Source: Oxalobacter formigenes (GTDB lineage Bacteria > Pseudomonadota > Gammaproteobacteria > Burkholderiales > Burkholderiaceae_D). Taken from it: a stretch of 64,000 nucleotides of DNA. The notes under the pieces are model-generated. The model saw only the letters and a program-made list of their open reading frames with translations. It did not search any database and was not told the origin of the DNA. A program made the translations under genes and the position numbers. Location of the stretch: assembly GCF_027158485.1 (NCBI RefSeq), contig NZ_JAMKYJ010000003.1. One strand, written 5' to 3'. This document shows, piece after piece, positions 55,331 to 63,998 of this stretch; the first letter of the stretch is position 1; each line of letters opens with the position of its first letter.

Positions 55331-55505
55331 CACGCAACACATCAATTTACTTCAAAATTGACTTAAAATAACGCATCCCTCCTTCTTTTGCTTTCATGTC
55401 CTTATAAAGCGATATGATTGGCAAAAGTGTCATTGTTACGGCCATTTTGTTCAACCTCTTTTCTCCTGAATTTGTCAGGAAGAAAAACCGCATGAAGGAA
55501 ATAAA

Positions 55506-56918
55506 TTGGAAAAAAAACTCGCAAACTTCACGGGAAATATCGTTTTTGTCGGATTCGGCAGCATAGCCAAAGGTGTTCTCCCGTTATTTTTGCGACACCT
55601 CCCGGTAACACCGGATCGAATCAAGGTTGTCGCAGCTGATCCCGACCATGAAAAAATCGCTGAAAAATATGGCATCGAATATCGAGAGATCCGGCTGACA
55701 CAGGAAAATTACCGTTCCATACTGGACCCGCTGCTCAAAAGAGGCGATTTTCTCGTCAATCTTTCCGTTTTCGTCTCCAGTCTGGCATTAATCGGACTAT
55801 GCCGGGAAAAAGAGGCGCTCTACATCGATACATCCATCGAACCCTGGGAAGGCGGCTACACCGACACCGGCTCATCGGCATCGGAACGATCCAACTATGC
55901 CCTGCGTGAAGAAGCGCTTGCACTGGGACGATCCATAAAAGGCGGCCCGACCGCCATCGTCTGTCAGGGTGCCAACCCCGGTCTGGTCTCCGGTTTTCTG
56001 AAACAGGCACTCCTTGACGTCGCCAGAGACAACGGTATCACTGACAGGCCAACGACAAAAGAGGAGTGGGCAAACCTTGCCCGCCAACTCGGCATCAAAA
56101 CCATCCACGTTGCCGAGCGAGATACCCAGAATACATCCGTGCGCAAAAAACGGAATGAATTCGTCAATACATGGTCTATCGACGGTTTCATCGGCGAAGG
56201 ATTGCAGCCCGCCGAACTCGGCTGGGGAACACACGAAAAACACTGGCCATCCGACGCCGGCGAGCATGAATCCGGCTGCAAGGCCGCCATCTACCTCAAC
56301 ACGCCCGGCGCAGGCGTCAAGGTGCGCAGCTGGACACCGCTTGAAGGCGCGTATCACGGCTTTCTGATCACGCATTCCGAATCGATCTCGATTGCCGATT
56401 ACCTGACCGTCCGCGAAAACGGCAAAATCGTCTATCGCCCGACAGTACATTATGCCTATCATCCATGTGACGACGCCGTCCTGTCCATGCACGAGCTGGC
56501 AGGAAAAAACTGGCAGGAACAGCCCGTCAAACGTCTGATGCGTGATGAAATTGAAGAAGGCCATGATGAGCTGGGTGTTTTGCTGATGGGTAACGAAAAA
56601 GGCGTTTACTGGCTCGGATCGCATCTCACCATCGATCAGGCCCGGGAAAGCACTCCCCACAACAATGCCACCAGCCTTCAGGTCGCGGCAGGCGTCCTCG
56701 CAGGCGTCATCTGGGCCATAGACAATCCCGACATGGGCGTTATCGAACCGGATGACATCGATCATGAGCGCATGCTTGAAATCGCCCGTCCTTTCCTTGG
56801 TGAAATCGTCGGGTCTTACGGAAAATGGACACCTCTGGAAAACCGGAACTGGCCGTTTGAAGAAGACATCGATAAGAGTGACCCATGGCAATTCAAAAAT
56901 ATCCGGGTCGCCAGTTGA
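55506..56918 (+). CDS. hss: Homospermidine synthase
   Basis: 470 residues, as in known bacterial enzymes. IVFVGFGSIAKGVLPLFLRH is the NAD-binding loop; IDTSIEPWEGGYTD, CQGANPGLVSGF and HPCDDAVLSM are conserved in the Blastochloris-type Hss. It makes sym-homospermidine from putrescine (two molecules) or from putrescine and spermidine. Start is TTG with AAGGAA 5 nt upstream; no in-frame ATG fits. Confidence 0.93.
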   Translation: MEKKLANFTGNIVFVGFGSIAKGVLPLFLRHLPVTPDRIKVVAADPDHEKIAEKYGIEYREIRLTQENYRSILDPLLKRGDFLVNLSVFVSSLALIGLCREKEALYIDTSIEPWEGGYTDTGSSASERSNYALREEALALGRSIKGGPTAIVCQGANPGLVSGFLKQALLDVARDNGITDRPTTKEEWANLARQLGIKTIHVAERDTQNTSVRKKRNEFVNTWSIDGFIGEGLQPAELGWGTHEKHWPSDAGEHESGCKAAIYLNTPGAGVKVRSWTPLEGAYHGFLITHSESISIADYLTVRENGKIVYRPTVHYAYHPCDDAVLSMHELAGKNWQEQPVKRLMRDEIEEGHDELGVLLMGNEKGVYWLGSHLTIDQARESTPHNNATSLQVAAGVLAGVIWAIDNPDMGVIEPDDIDHERMLEIARPFLGEIVGSYGKWTPLENRNWPFEEDIDKSDPWQFKNIRVAS

Positions 56919-56939
56919 TCGGCACAACGGTCATAAAAC

Positions 56940-56972
56940 AAAAAGCCATCATAAAACAAATGATGGCTTTTT
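56940..56972. terminator. Bidirectional terminator
   Basis: AAAAAGCCATCAT / ATGATGGCTTTTT, 13-bp perfect stem, 7-nt loop. It separates hss and the convergent GNAT gene. Confidence 0.93.
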
Positions 56973-57005
56973 CAATTTCTGGTGCGGATAAAAGTGATAA
57001 CGGAA

Positions 57006-57479
57006 TCAGATGGCTAGCTTGTGCTTTCGGCCGCCCGTTTCGTAAAACCGTTCCGCCCTGAAAAAAGCCAGCGCATCAGGCAAGGCAAAATGGGCCGGAA
57101 AAGTCGATTGCAAACGTTTGCATTTGCGAGACCTTGCAAAAAACTTCGCTTCTTCCACGAGCTGATGCGCGATTTTCCGGCGGCGGTAATCGGGGCGAAC
57201 GTACAATTTGTCAAGAATGGCGTAAGGTTCTTCACGCAACTGGACCGGCATCTGAAAAACCGAAACAAACCCCAGCGGATGCCCTTTTGGCGTCGTTGCC
57301 ATCAAAACAGCATAATCGGGCATATCCAGAAATTCGAGCAGTTCGGCTTCAATTTTTCCGGAGTCAGGTTCAAAACCGTTCAGGCTGGCGCAAGTTGCCA
57401 CTTCGTTCCAGAATTCTGAGATCAATCGAACCAGATCGCGCAACTGCGACTCATCCGCTCTTTTAATGACAACGCTCAT
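57006..57479 (-). CDS. GNAT acetyltransferase
   Basis: 157 residues. LDKLYVRPDYRRRKIAHQLVEEAKFFAR holds the acetyl-CoA site, with R-R-K-I-A in place of the usual Q/R-x-x-G-x-G/A, so the pyrophosphate loop is slightly divergent. FPAHFALPDALAFFRAERFYETGG is the usual C-terminal part. Substrate unknown. It shares one base with the lipoprotein gene upstream and is likely co-transcribed with it and with the DedA gene. Confidence 0.8.
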   Translation of the reverse strand: MSVVIKRADESQLRDLVRLISEFWNEVATCASLNGFEPDSGKIEAELLEFLDMPDYAVLMATTPKGHPLGFVSVFQMPVQLREEPYAILDKLYVRPDYRRRKIAHQLVEEAKFFARSRKCKRLQSTFPAHFALPDALAFFRAERFYETGGRKHKLAI

Positions 57480-57934
57480 TACTTCCAGTTACAACCGCCA
57501 CTATAAGCAGTCTGTTTCTCAAAAGGTTTGGCAACAGCGATTCGTTCATCGTTATCCTTGCGTTTGACATAAGCCACCATATTGTCCTTGTCTTCCGCAA
57601 TCATATATTCCACCCCGGGCTGCAAATCGGCCTCGATCTTGTAACAATGCAAGTCGTCCGGATAAACGATATGGCCACCCTGAATGTTCATGGCACCGAT
57701 GACATGCTTGCCAGCCGTCAGGACATACACGACGTTTTCATAAGGATTCGGCGTGTCGGCAAGATCGATATGTTTGCCATCCAGACTGCGGAAAAAAAGC
57801 GAACCTTCCTGAAGGATCGCGGTTTGAGAAGGCTGGTGCAAAGGAGCGCCACCAATAGCAATCTGCCTTGGCTTCGAACAGGCTGCCAGCAGAACAAAAG
57901 AAAAAAGAACAAGAACTTTACATGAAATACGCAT
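57479..57934 (-). CDS. Small lipoprotein of unknown function
   Basis: About 151 residues from ATG 57934 (57949 possible). Type II signal peptide with lipobox LLAAC (Cys about residue 19). The mature part is hydrophilic with repeated small beta-like segments and two late Cys. I do not recognise the domain. It lies between a DedA gene and a GNAT gene on the same strand. Confidence 0.75.
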   Translation of the reverse strand: MRISCKVLVLFSFVLLAACSKPRQIAIGGAPLHQPSQTAILQEGSLFFRSLDGKHIDLADTPNPYENVVYVLTAGKHVIGAMNIQGGHIVYPDDLHCYKIEADLQPGVEYMIAEDKDNMVAYVKRKDNDERIAVAKPFEKQTAYSGGCNWK

Positions 57935-57945
57935 AACCCATCCAT

Positions 57946-58593
57946 TCAACTGGAGCGAACAGTCTTTTTGTAAAACTTCCAGAGACCGCCAAGCACAAGC
58001 GGAACGACCGCCGCAGCAATACCGAGCAAAACAATCGTATTCAAATGGTCGCGGATAATCGGAATATTACCGAAAAAATACCCCCCCAGAACAAGGCCGA
58101 CCACCCAGACAATCGCACCGACTACATTGTAAATCTGGAATTTTAACAGATGCATTTCCGAAACGCCGGCAACGAAGGGCGCAAATGTCCTGACGAGCGG
58201 AACAAAGCGGCACATCGTAATCGTTTTACCACCATGTTTCTCAAAAAAGACCTGCGTCATCATCAATGCCTTTTTATCGATCCACCGGTAATTTTTCGTA
58301 AAAACCGCCCTGCCGATCTTTCTTCCGATAAAGTAATTCAGATTGTCGCCAGTCACTGCCGCGATAATCAACATAATTATCAGCAATTCCACACTCATCG
58401 CACCGGTCGCGCAAAAAGCCCCGCCGATGAACAGCAAGGTGTCCCCCGGAAGAAAAGGCGCAACCACCAGTCCCGTCTCGCAAAAAATAATCGCAAACAG
58501 GATCACGTAAACCCAGGTGCCGTACTGAGTGATAATCGTTCCCAAGACTTTATCGACATGCAGGATAATGTCGAGAAATTGCATAATGTCCAT
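57946..58593 (-). CDS. dedA: DedA-family membrane protein
   Basis: 215 residues, about five hydrophobic segments. ETGLVVAPFLPGDTLLFIGG (about 39-58) and FFEKHGGKTITMCRFVPLVRTFAPFVAG (about 113-140) are the DedA/VTT signatures with the essential E, D and R residues. DedA proteins translocate undecaprenyl phosphate or other phospholipids and support proton-motive-force homeostasis. Confidence 0.92.
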   Translation of the reverse strand: MDIMQFLDIILHVDKVLGTIITQYGTWVYVILFAIIFCETGLVVAPFLPGDTLLFIGGAFCATGAMSVELLIIMLIIAAVTGDNLNYFIGRKIGRAVFTKNYRWIDKKALMMTQVFFEKHGGKTITMCRFVPLVRTFAPFVAGVSEMHLLKFQIYNVVGAIVWVVGLVLGGYFFGNIPIIRDHLNTIVLLGIAAAVVPLVLGGLWKFYKKTVRSS

Positions 58594-58831
58594 GACAGGC
58601 CAGAAAAAGAAAGTAATTTAAAACCGCAACTGTGAAGTATAGAAGAAAAGCATGTCAAACAAATGAAAAAGCCGCAAAATTTCTGATTATTTTTTGTGCA
58701 ATGACATCAAAAGAAAAGGCTCGAAATAAAAATATGGCACCGGACGATCTTCCAATGAATATTTCCTTTTATACCGGTATCAATAAACGTTATTTCCGAT
58801 ATTGTCCGGGGAATACTTTATAATCGGTGTC

Positions 58832-60691
58832 ATGATAAACGATACTGTACAAACCGATCATCCCGTTCATCGGAGCTCGTCGATACAACTGCTAACGGAC
58901 ACACTGATTTCCCAGATCGCGGCCGGCGAAGTCGTCGAAAGACCGTCCGCCGTCGTCAAGGAACTGCTCGAGAACGCAGTCGATGCCGGCTCCACCCAGA
59001 TCGAGATCCGGCTTGAAAACGGTGGTATCAAGCGCATCGCCATCATCGATAACGGTTGCGGCATCCCGCCCGAACAACTCCGGTTGGCATTGACACGCCA
59101 CGCCACCTCCAAAATCGCGTCATTGAACGACCTGGAAAACGTCGCGACACTGGGGTTTCGCGGCGAAGCGCTGGCTTCCATCGCCTCCGTCGCCGACCTG
59201 ACCCTGCAATCGAGAACGGCTGAAGAACCCCATGCATGGCAAATGAGAGGAAACGATCCAACTGGAACATTAAGCCCCTGTTCCGGCGGCTTCGGCACGA
59301 CCGTTGACGTCCATGAGCTTTATTCCAATACACCCGCCCGACGGAAGTTTCTGAAATCCGAACAAACCGAATATGGGCATTGTGCAGAAGTCGTCCGCAG
59401 GATCGCACTGGCACAGCCCGGCATCCGCTTCACTCTCATGCACAACGGCAAGGCGACAGCGCAGTGGAATGCCCATAACCTGTCACAGCGCTGCAATCAG
59501 GTACTGGGCGAACAATTCGCCCAAAGCCAGCTTCCGATCGATATCACTGTCGGTGAAGGTGCCAACAGCCTGAGACTTTATGGCTTCATCGGGCAACCCA
59601 CCGCATCCAGAACCCGTGGCGACATGCAATATTTTTACGTCAACGGCCGTTTCGTGCGTGACCGCCTCTTGACCCACGCCGTGCGCGCAGCCTATGAAGA
59701 CGTTTTGCATGGCAACCGTTACCCCGCCTACCTGCTTTACCTGACACTTGATCCGTCACTTGTAGACGTCAACGTCCATCCTGCCAAAATCGAAGTCCGT
59801 TTCCGCGACAGCCGCTCGATCCATCATTTCATCCATCAATCCGTCAGCCGTACCCTGGCTCAAACGATGGAACCGCATGCAGCAGCGGACGAGTCGATTG
59901 CCTATGCCGAAACGCCTGCAAGAAGCCCCGTATCCTGGCACAGCAACACCCCGTCGCCCGTTTCCTATGGCGTAGAACAAAAAACGGCAAGCTACGGTGC
60001 CTTGTTCAGGCAATCCCGTGAACAGGAAGAAAGCCATTCCAGCCCTCTTCCCATGCCTGCAACAGAATTATCCGATCTTTTCAGGATCGATGAAAAAACG
60101 GAAGAAGATTTCCCTCTCGGTTTTGCGCTGGCCCAACTGCACGACATTTACATTCTCGCCCAGAACCGGCACGGTCTTGTGCTGGTTGACATGCACGCAG
60201 CCCATGAACGAATCGTTTATGAAAAGCTTAAAACCGCTTTGGATGAAAAAACGCTCCAGACCCAGACATTGCTTATTCCCGTCACCATGAAAGTCTCCGA
60301 AGTCGAAGCGGGAACCGCGCTTGAAAACAGGGAAACCCTGCAGGAGCTGGGATTCGACATCTCTGCCCTCACTCCTGAAACGATCGCCGTCAGAACCGTG
60401 CCGACTTTGCTGCGTGAAGCCGATACGGCAAACGCCCTCCGCAATATCCTGCGCGATATGCACGAGTACGGCACTTCGTCCATTGCCAAAGAAAAACGAA
60501 ACGAACTGCTGGCCACCGTCGCGTGTCATAACGCGGTAAGAGCTAACCGTTCACTGACGATCACCGAAATGAATGCCCTCCTGCGCCAGATGGAACAGAC
60601 CGAACGCGCCGACCAGTGTAATCACGGACGACCGACATGGACACAACTGGGCTTGTCTGAACTCGACGCCCTCTTCTTGCGCGGACAATGA
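58832..60691 (+). CDS. mutL: DNA mismatch repair protein MutL
   Basis: About 619 residues. GHKL ATPase motifs: KELLENAVDAGST, IIDNGCGI, HATSKIASLNDLENVATLGFRGEAL. The C-terminal dimerisation domain has LVDMHAAHERIVYE, and NQ-type endonuclease motifs are not evident. A TATAAT at 58819-58824 lies 7 bp before the ATG, and there is no clear ribosome site. A TTG at 58802 gives ten more residues. Confidence 0.95.
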   Translation: MINDTVQTDHPVHRSSSIQLLTDTLISQIAAGEVVERPSAVVKELLENAVDAGSTQIEIRLENGGIKRIAIIDNGCGIPPEQLRLALTRHATSKIASLNDLENVATLGFRGEALASIASVADLTLQSRTAEEPHAWQMRGNDPTGTLSPCSGGFGTTVDVHELYSNTPARRKFLKSEQTEYGHCAEVVRRIALAQPGIRFTLMHNGKATAQWNAHNLSQRCNQVLGEQFAQSQLPIDITVGEGANSLRLYGFIGQPTASRTRGDMQYFYVNGRFVRDRLLTHAVRAAYEDVLHGNRYPAYLLYLTLDPSLVDVNVHPAKIEVRFRDSRSIHHFIHQSVSRTLAQTMEPHAAADESIAYAETPARSPVSWHSNTPSPVSYGVEQKTASYGALFRQSREQEESHSSPLPMPATELSDLFRIDEKTEEDFPLGFALAQLHDIYILAQNRHGLVLVDMHAAHERIVYEKLKTALDEKTLQTQTLLIPVTMKVSEVEAGTALENRETLQELGFDISALTPETIAVRTVPTLLREADTANALRNILRDMHEYGTSSIAKEKRNELLATVACHNAVRANRSLTITEMNALLRQMEQTERADQCNHGRPTWTQLGLSELDALFLRGQ

Positions 60692-60755
60692 CCTCAGGAA
60701 TGGTAAACCGGAATCGATATAAATAACATCTACTCAAATAACACATGAAAAGAGA

Positions 60756-61226
60756 ATGGCAATGAAAACCAAAATCACAACTGCCATACTGGCAGGATGT
60801 CTGCTTTCCGGTTCAGCTTTCGCAGGCGATTACGCCACCGCGCTCGGAAAGTGCCTCTATGACAACACAAACGCCACCGACAAGACCACATTGACACAAT
60901 GGGCTTTCGTGTCACTGGGCAAAACCAGTGCAGCGAAATCAGTCGTTACCATTCCAGCCGCAAAGACAAATGCAGTTGATCAGCAGGCCCAAAAACTGGT
61001 CACCAGACTGGTGACTACCTCCTGCCGCAAAGAAGCTGCACAGGTAGCCTTGCACGAATCGACAAGCGGTTTACAGGATGCCGTCGTGGCGCTCAGCTCC
61101 CGAATGATCGCAGACCAGCTAAAATCCCAGACGAAAAACACTTTTTCCAACTCCCTGCTTACTTCGGAACAGTCGGAACAACTGATAGAAGCAGGCAAAG
61201 CGCTGCAAAATCTTTTCCAGAAATAA
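60756..61226 (+). CDS. Secreted protein of unknown function
   Basis: 156 residues. N-terminal signal peptide (AILAGCLLSGSAFAGDY, cut near residue 25), mature protein alpha-helical, with one Cys pair (GKCLYDN and TTSCRKE). I do not recognise the family. It lies between mutL and miaA with its own terminator. Confidence 0.72.
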   Translation: MAMKTKITTAILAGCLLSGSAFAGDYATALGKCLYDNTNATDKTTLTQWAFVSLGKTSAAKSVVTIPAAKTNAVDQQAQKLVTRLVTTSCRKEAAQVALHESTSGLQDAVVALSSRMIADQLKSQTKNTFSNSLLTSEQSEQLIEAGKALQNLFQK

Positions 61227-61260
61227 AAAACGAATTGGAAAAACGCCTATAGACATGAGC

Positions 61261-61294
61261 AAAAGCCGTCAGCAACATTCATGACGGCTTTTTT
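61261..61294 (+). terminator. Intrinsic terminator
   Basis: AAAAGCCGTCA / TGACGGCTTTT, 11-bp stem, then T2; 35 bp after the secreted protein gene. Confidence 0.9.
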
Positions 61295-61430
61295 AATGGC
61301 AAATCCCTTGTTTTCTCAAGCACAATCGAAAAAATCGATATTGGCATACCATATTGCCTTCAGTGGAAAAGACATGAATAATCTGAACCTTCAGCTCATT
61401 CCCCTTCAATGATTTTTTCTCCTCCATAAC

Positions 61431-62369
61431 ATGACGGATACCAGACCAATTATCATCGCCATCATGGGACCGACCGCATCGGGAAAAACCGCTGCGGCAC
61501 TCGACATCGCACAAAACATCCCTTCAGAGATCATTTCCGTCGATTCCGCCCTCGTTTACCGTGAAATGGACATCGGCACCGCCAAACCGTCACAGGAAGA
61601 GCGGGCAAGCGTTCCCCATCACCTGATCGACATCATCGATCCTAGCCAAACCTATTCAGTCGCCCAGTTCCGTGAAGATACCTTGCGTTTGATTACCGAA
61701 ATCCGGCAAAGGGGAAAACTCCCCCTGCTGGTCGGTGGCACCATGCTCTACTTCAAGGGATTGACCAGCGGCCTCGACGACCTGCCGGGCGCCAATCCTG
61801 AAATTCGGGCGAAACTCGACGAAGAAGCCGCACAAATCGGATGGCCGGGCATGCACGCCAAACTGTCAAGCCTCGACCCCGTCACCGCTGACAGATTGAA
61901 ACCCAACGATGCCCAGCGCATACAACGTGCCCTTGAAATCATCGAACTGACTGGAAAACCCCTGTCCGAACTGCATTCCGGCCAGCAGGCGCGATCATTT
62001 CCCTTTGACATTATCCCTATTGCACTGGAACCTTCAGACAGAAGCAAACTGCATGAACGCATTGCCCTGCGCTTTGACCAGATGTTAAAGGATGACCTGC
62101 TAATTGAAGAAGTCCGCAAACTGCGTGAACGTGGCGACCTGCACCCCGGAATGCCATCCATGCGTTGCGTCGGCTATCGACAGACATGGGAATACCTTGA
62201 CGGTGAGTTCGACCGCAAAGCACTGCGCGAAAAAGGCATCGCTGCAACCCGACAGCTGGCCAAACGCCAGCTCACCTGGCTGCGCTCCATGCCGGAACGC
62301 ATCTCCATCGATTGCCTCTCACCCAATGCATTGTCAGATATCATGACACATGTCGAGAACGCTCTCTGA
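61431..62369 (+). CDS. miaA: tRNA dimethylallyltransferase
   Basis: 312 residues. IMGPTASGKTAAALDIA (about 11-27) is the P-loop; ISVDSALVYREMDIGTAKPS and LLVGGTMLYFKGL are conserved. It adds dimethylallyl to A37 of tRNAs that read U-starting codons. A tRNA-Phe gene, with A36-A37-A38 in its anticodon loop and so a MiaA substrate, lies 250 bp downstream. Confidence 0.95.
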   Translation: MTDTRPIIIAIMGPTASGKTAAALDIAQNIPSEIISVDSALVYREMDIGTAKPSQEERASVPHHLIDIIDPSQTYSVAQFREDTLRLITEIRQRGKLPLLVGGTMLYFKGLTSGLDDLPGANPEIRAKLDEEAAQIGWPGMHAKLSSLDPVTADRLKPNDAQRIQRALEIIELTGKPLSELHSGQQARSFPFDIIPIALEPSDRSKLHERIALRFDQMLKDDLLIEEVRKLRERGDLHPGMPSMRCVGYRQTWEYLDGEFDRKALREKGIAATRQLAKRQLTWLRSMPERISIDCLSPNALSDIMTHVENAL

Positions 62370-62431
62370 AAACGGATGAGTACGGCTCTGTAATATTTCC
62401 AACACTCCAACAAAAATCCGGAAAAACTTCC

Positions 62432-62460
62432 TTGACAATTCCCTCTGAAACCATCAGAAT
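62432..62460 (+). promoter_or_regulatory. Promoter of tRNA-Met
   Basis: TTGACA (62432-62437), 17-bp spacer, CAGAAT (62455-62460), 12 bp before the tRNA. Confidence 0.75.
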
Positions 62461-62472
62461 AGCAGGCTACTT

Positions 62473-62549
62473 GGTGATATAGCTCAGCTGGTTAGAGCAC
62501 AGCACTCATAATGCTGGGGTCGGTGGTTCAAGTCCACCTATCACCACCA
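62473..62549 (+). tRNA. tRNA-Met (CAU), elongator type
   Basis: 77 nt with encoded CCA. Acceptor GGTGATA / TATCACC, D arm with GCTC...GAGC, anticodon stem CAGCA / TGCTG and loop CTCATAA (CAU), T arm GGTGG TTCAAGT CCACC. A CAU anticodon could also be tRNA-Ile2 (lysidine), but the sequence resembles E. coli elongator tRNA-Met. Confidence 0.9.
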
Positions 62550-62575
62550 AATAAGACAATTATGACAAGCAGTTC

Positions 62576-62605
62576 TTGTGAAAACTCGGATGAGTTTGTT
62601 ATAAT
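62576..62605 (+). promoter_or_regulatory. Promoter of tRNA-Phe
   Basis: TTGTGA (62576-62581), 18-bp spacer, TATAAT (62600-62605), 10 bp before the tRNA. Confidence 0.7.
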
Positions 62606-62615
62606 TACAAGTCTT

Positions 62616-62691
<76 letters not shown>

Positions 62692-62697
62692 GAATTC

Positions 62698-62729
62698 AAA
62701 AGCCCAATCATTTCTGATTGGGCTTTTTT
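62698..62729 (+). terminator. Terminator after tRNA-Phe
   Basis: AAAAGCCCAATCA / TGATTGGGCTTTT, 13-bp stem, 4-nt loop, T6 in total. Confidence 0.92.
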
Positions 62730-62964
62730 GTTTTTCCGAAGCAGAAAAATATCCATTAATGAAAATAAAATCCCTCATCTCTTCCTTACAATGCATTCCT
62801 TTTAAATACTAGTCAGATTAACGTGCTTCCTACACTGCCTTCCCCGTTTCTCTCCAATGCACATGCAAAAAATGCTGTTTTGCATGAATACCGATAACGA
62901 CGATAACATACACTCAAAATATTATTGCTAGACAATAATATCGTTTTGAATTGTTAGTAATTCC
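62730..62964. other. Intergenic region at the start of the AT-rich segment
   Basis: About 235 bp with no gene seen. It contains the inverted repeat at 62919-62941 and direct repeats of GATAAC (near 62893 and 62902). Confidence 0.5.
62919..62941. promoter_or_regulatory. 9-bp inverted repeat upstream of the higB remnant
   Basis: ATATTATTG / CAATAATAT, perfect, 5-nt spacer, 24 bp before the higB remnant. This position and form suit an old HigA operator. Confidence 0.45.
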
Positions 62965-63239
62965 ATAATCATTTCCTTATTCGACAAAAAAACCGAAACC
63001 ATCTAGAACGGTTCTTTTAGCAAGCGGCTTCCTCCACACATTCAGGCTGTTGCCAAACGAAAGTTGAGGATGATCAACAACGCGCAACAGATTGAAAATT
63101 TGAGAATTTTGCCATTCAATCAACTTGAACAGCTTTACAAAAAGAGAATCGGACAATGGAGTATCTGAATCAATAGCGTATTTATTTCATCTGGAACAGA
63201 GGAAAGATCAGTCGGGTTGAAATTTGCGGCTATCATTAG
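62965..63239 (+). pseudogene. higB toxin remnant (multiply broken)
   Basis: Reading codons from 62965 gives a HigB-like sequence: KETE-type start, then SKRLPPHIQAVAKRKLRMINNAQQ (from about 63019), with stop codons at 63004-63006 (TAG) and 63166-63168 (TGA). After a frameshift near 63175 the next frame gives RIYFIWNRGKISRVEICGYH and a stop at 63237-63239, matching the toxin's C-terminal WRI-x-F-x-W...VEI-x-D-Y-H block. The apparent start codon is ATA. The gene cannot make HigB toxin. Confidence 0.82.
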
Positions 63240-63251
63240 AGGAGACGAAAC

Positions 63252-63582
63252 ATGGACCGGTTGCCCAATATTCATCCGGGAGAAATTCTTCTTGAAGAGT
63301 TTCTTGTTCCACTCGGAATCAGCAAATACCATCTTGCCCACAACATCCAGGTTCCGGCCACATGTATCAGTGAAATCTGTGCAGGAAAACGAAGTATCAG
63401 TCCAGACACAGCTATACGGTTTGGCAAGGTTTTCAAAACATTCCGGTTTTTAACTCGGTCTTCATGCAGATTACGATACCGAGAAAACCCTGCTGAAAAA
63501 CCGACATAAAGAAGCAGATTCAACCACTGGTTACACTGCGAAACATATAAAACCGGCATTTGCCAGAAATATGGGAGAATAA
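63252..63582 (+). pseudogene. higA antitoxin, frameshifted
   Basis: Starts 12 bp after the higB remnant with GGAG upstream. NIHPGEILLEEFLVPLGISKYHLA and ISEICAGKRSISPDTAIRFGKVF form the HigA helix-turn-helix. After FKTF the frame changes (net +1): the open frame ends at 63509, while the other frame continues ADYDTEKTLLKNRHKEA, the expected HigA C terminus, to the stop at 63580-63582. The 85-residue product of the open frame might still bind DNA. Confidence 0.83.
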
Positions 63583-63668
63583 AAAGAAGTAGCAGGAATT
63601 ACCCCAGACAAATTTTTATTGATTGGTTTCTTTATTTCGAATACTTAGGCAGCTGCCAAAATAAAAAA

Positions 63669-63998
63669 TCATATATTTATCTGAAATTCGAAAAGCTTCA
63701 TTCCAAAAAGTTTTATAAGTTTAATTTTTTTCGAGCCTTTTCTTGCAGTAAAAATCTCAAATATATTAGGTATTCCCTGATGTTTATACAATGCACCATG
63801 TTTAATAGTATCAATCACATCTGGCAGAACTTCATTCAATTTGATTTTTCCCAAGATTTTTTCTTCATAGTTACGTGTTTTCCGTTCATAAAGCATCATG
63901 CGAGAGGATTGTTTGATTGAATTGTTGGAATGCCAACGGTATGAAAACAAGATTTCATCAAGATATTTTAGTTTGGAGTATTTTGAAATCTGCAGCAT
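63669..63998 (-). CDS. Glycosyltransferase family 2-like, C-terminal end (partial)
   Basis: 109 residues to the window edge; the gene probably begins beyond it. SKYSKLKYLDEILFSYRWHSNNSIKQ is typical of the closing part of family 2 glycosyltransferases, and the rest is a lysine- and isoleucine-rich tail. Base composition is clearly more AT-rich than the rest of the window, suggesting horizontal acquisition, for example in a surface-polysaccharide cluster. Confidence 0.6.
   Translation of the reverse strand: MLQISKYSKLKYLDEILFSYRWHSNNSIKQSSRMMLYERKTRNYEEKILGKIKLNEVLPDVIDTIKHGALYKHQGIPNIFEIFTARKGSKKIKLIKLFGMKLFEFQINI

Noticed and set aside
55872..56927. A 351-codon open frame antisense to homospermidine synthase
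   Set aside because: The sense product is a full-length Hss; the antisense product has no recognisable features.
62473..62549. tRNA-Ile2 as an alternative identity for the CAU tRNA
   Set aside because: Anticodon loop and stem resemble elongator tRNA-Met more closely. It cannot be fully excluded without comparing all CAU tRNAs of the genome.
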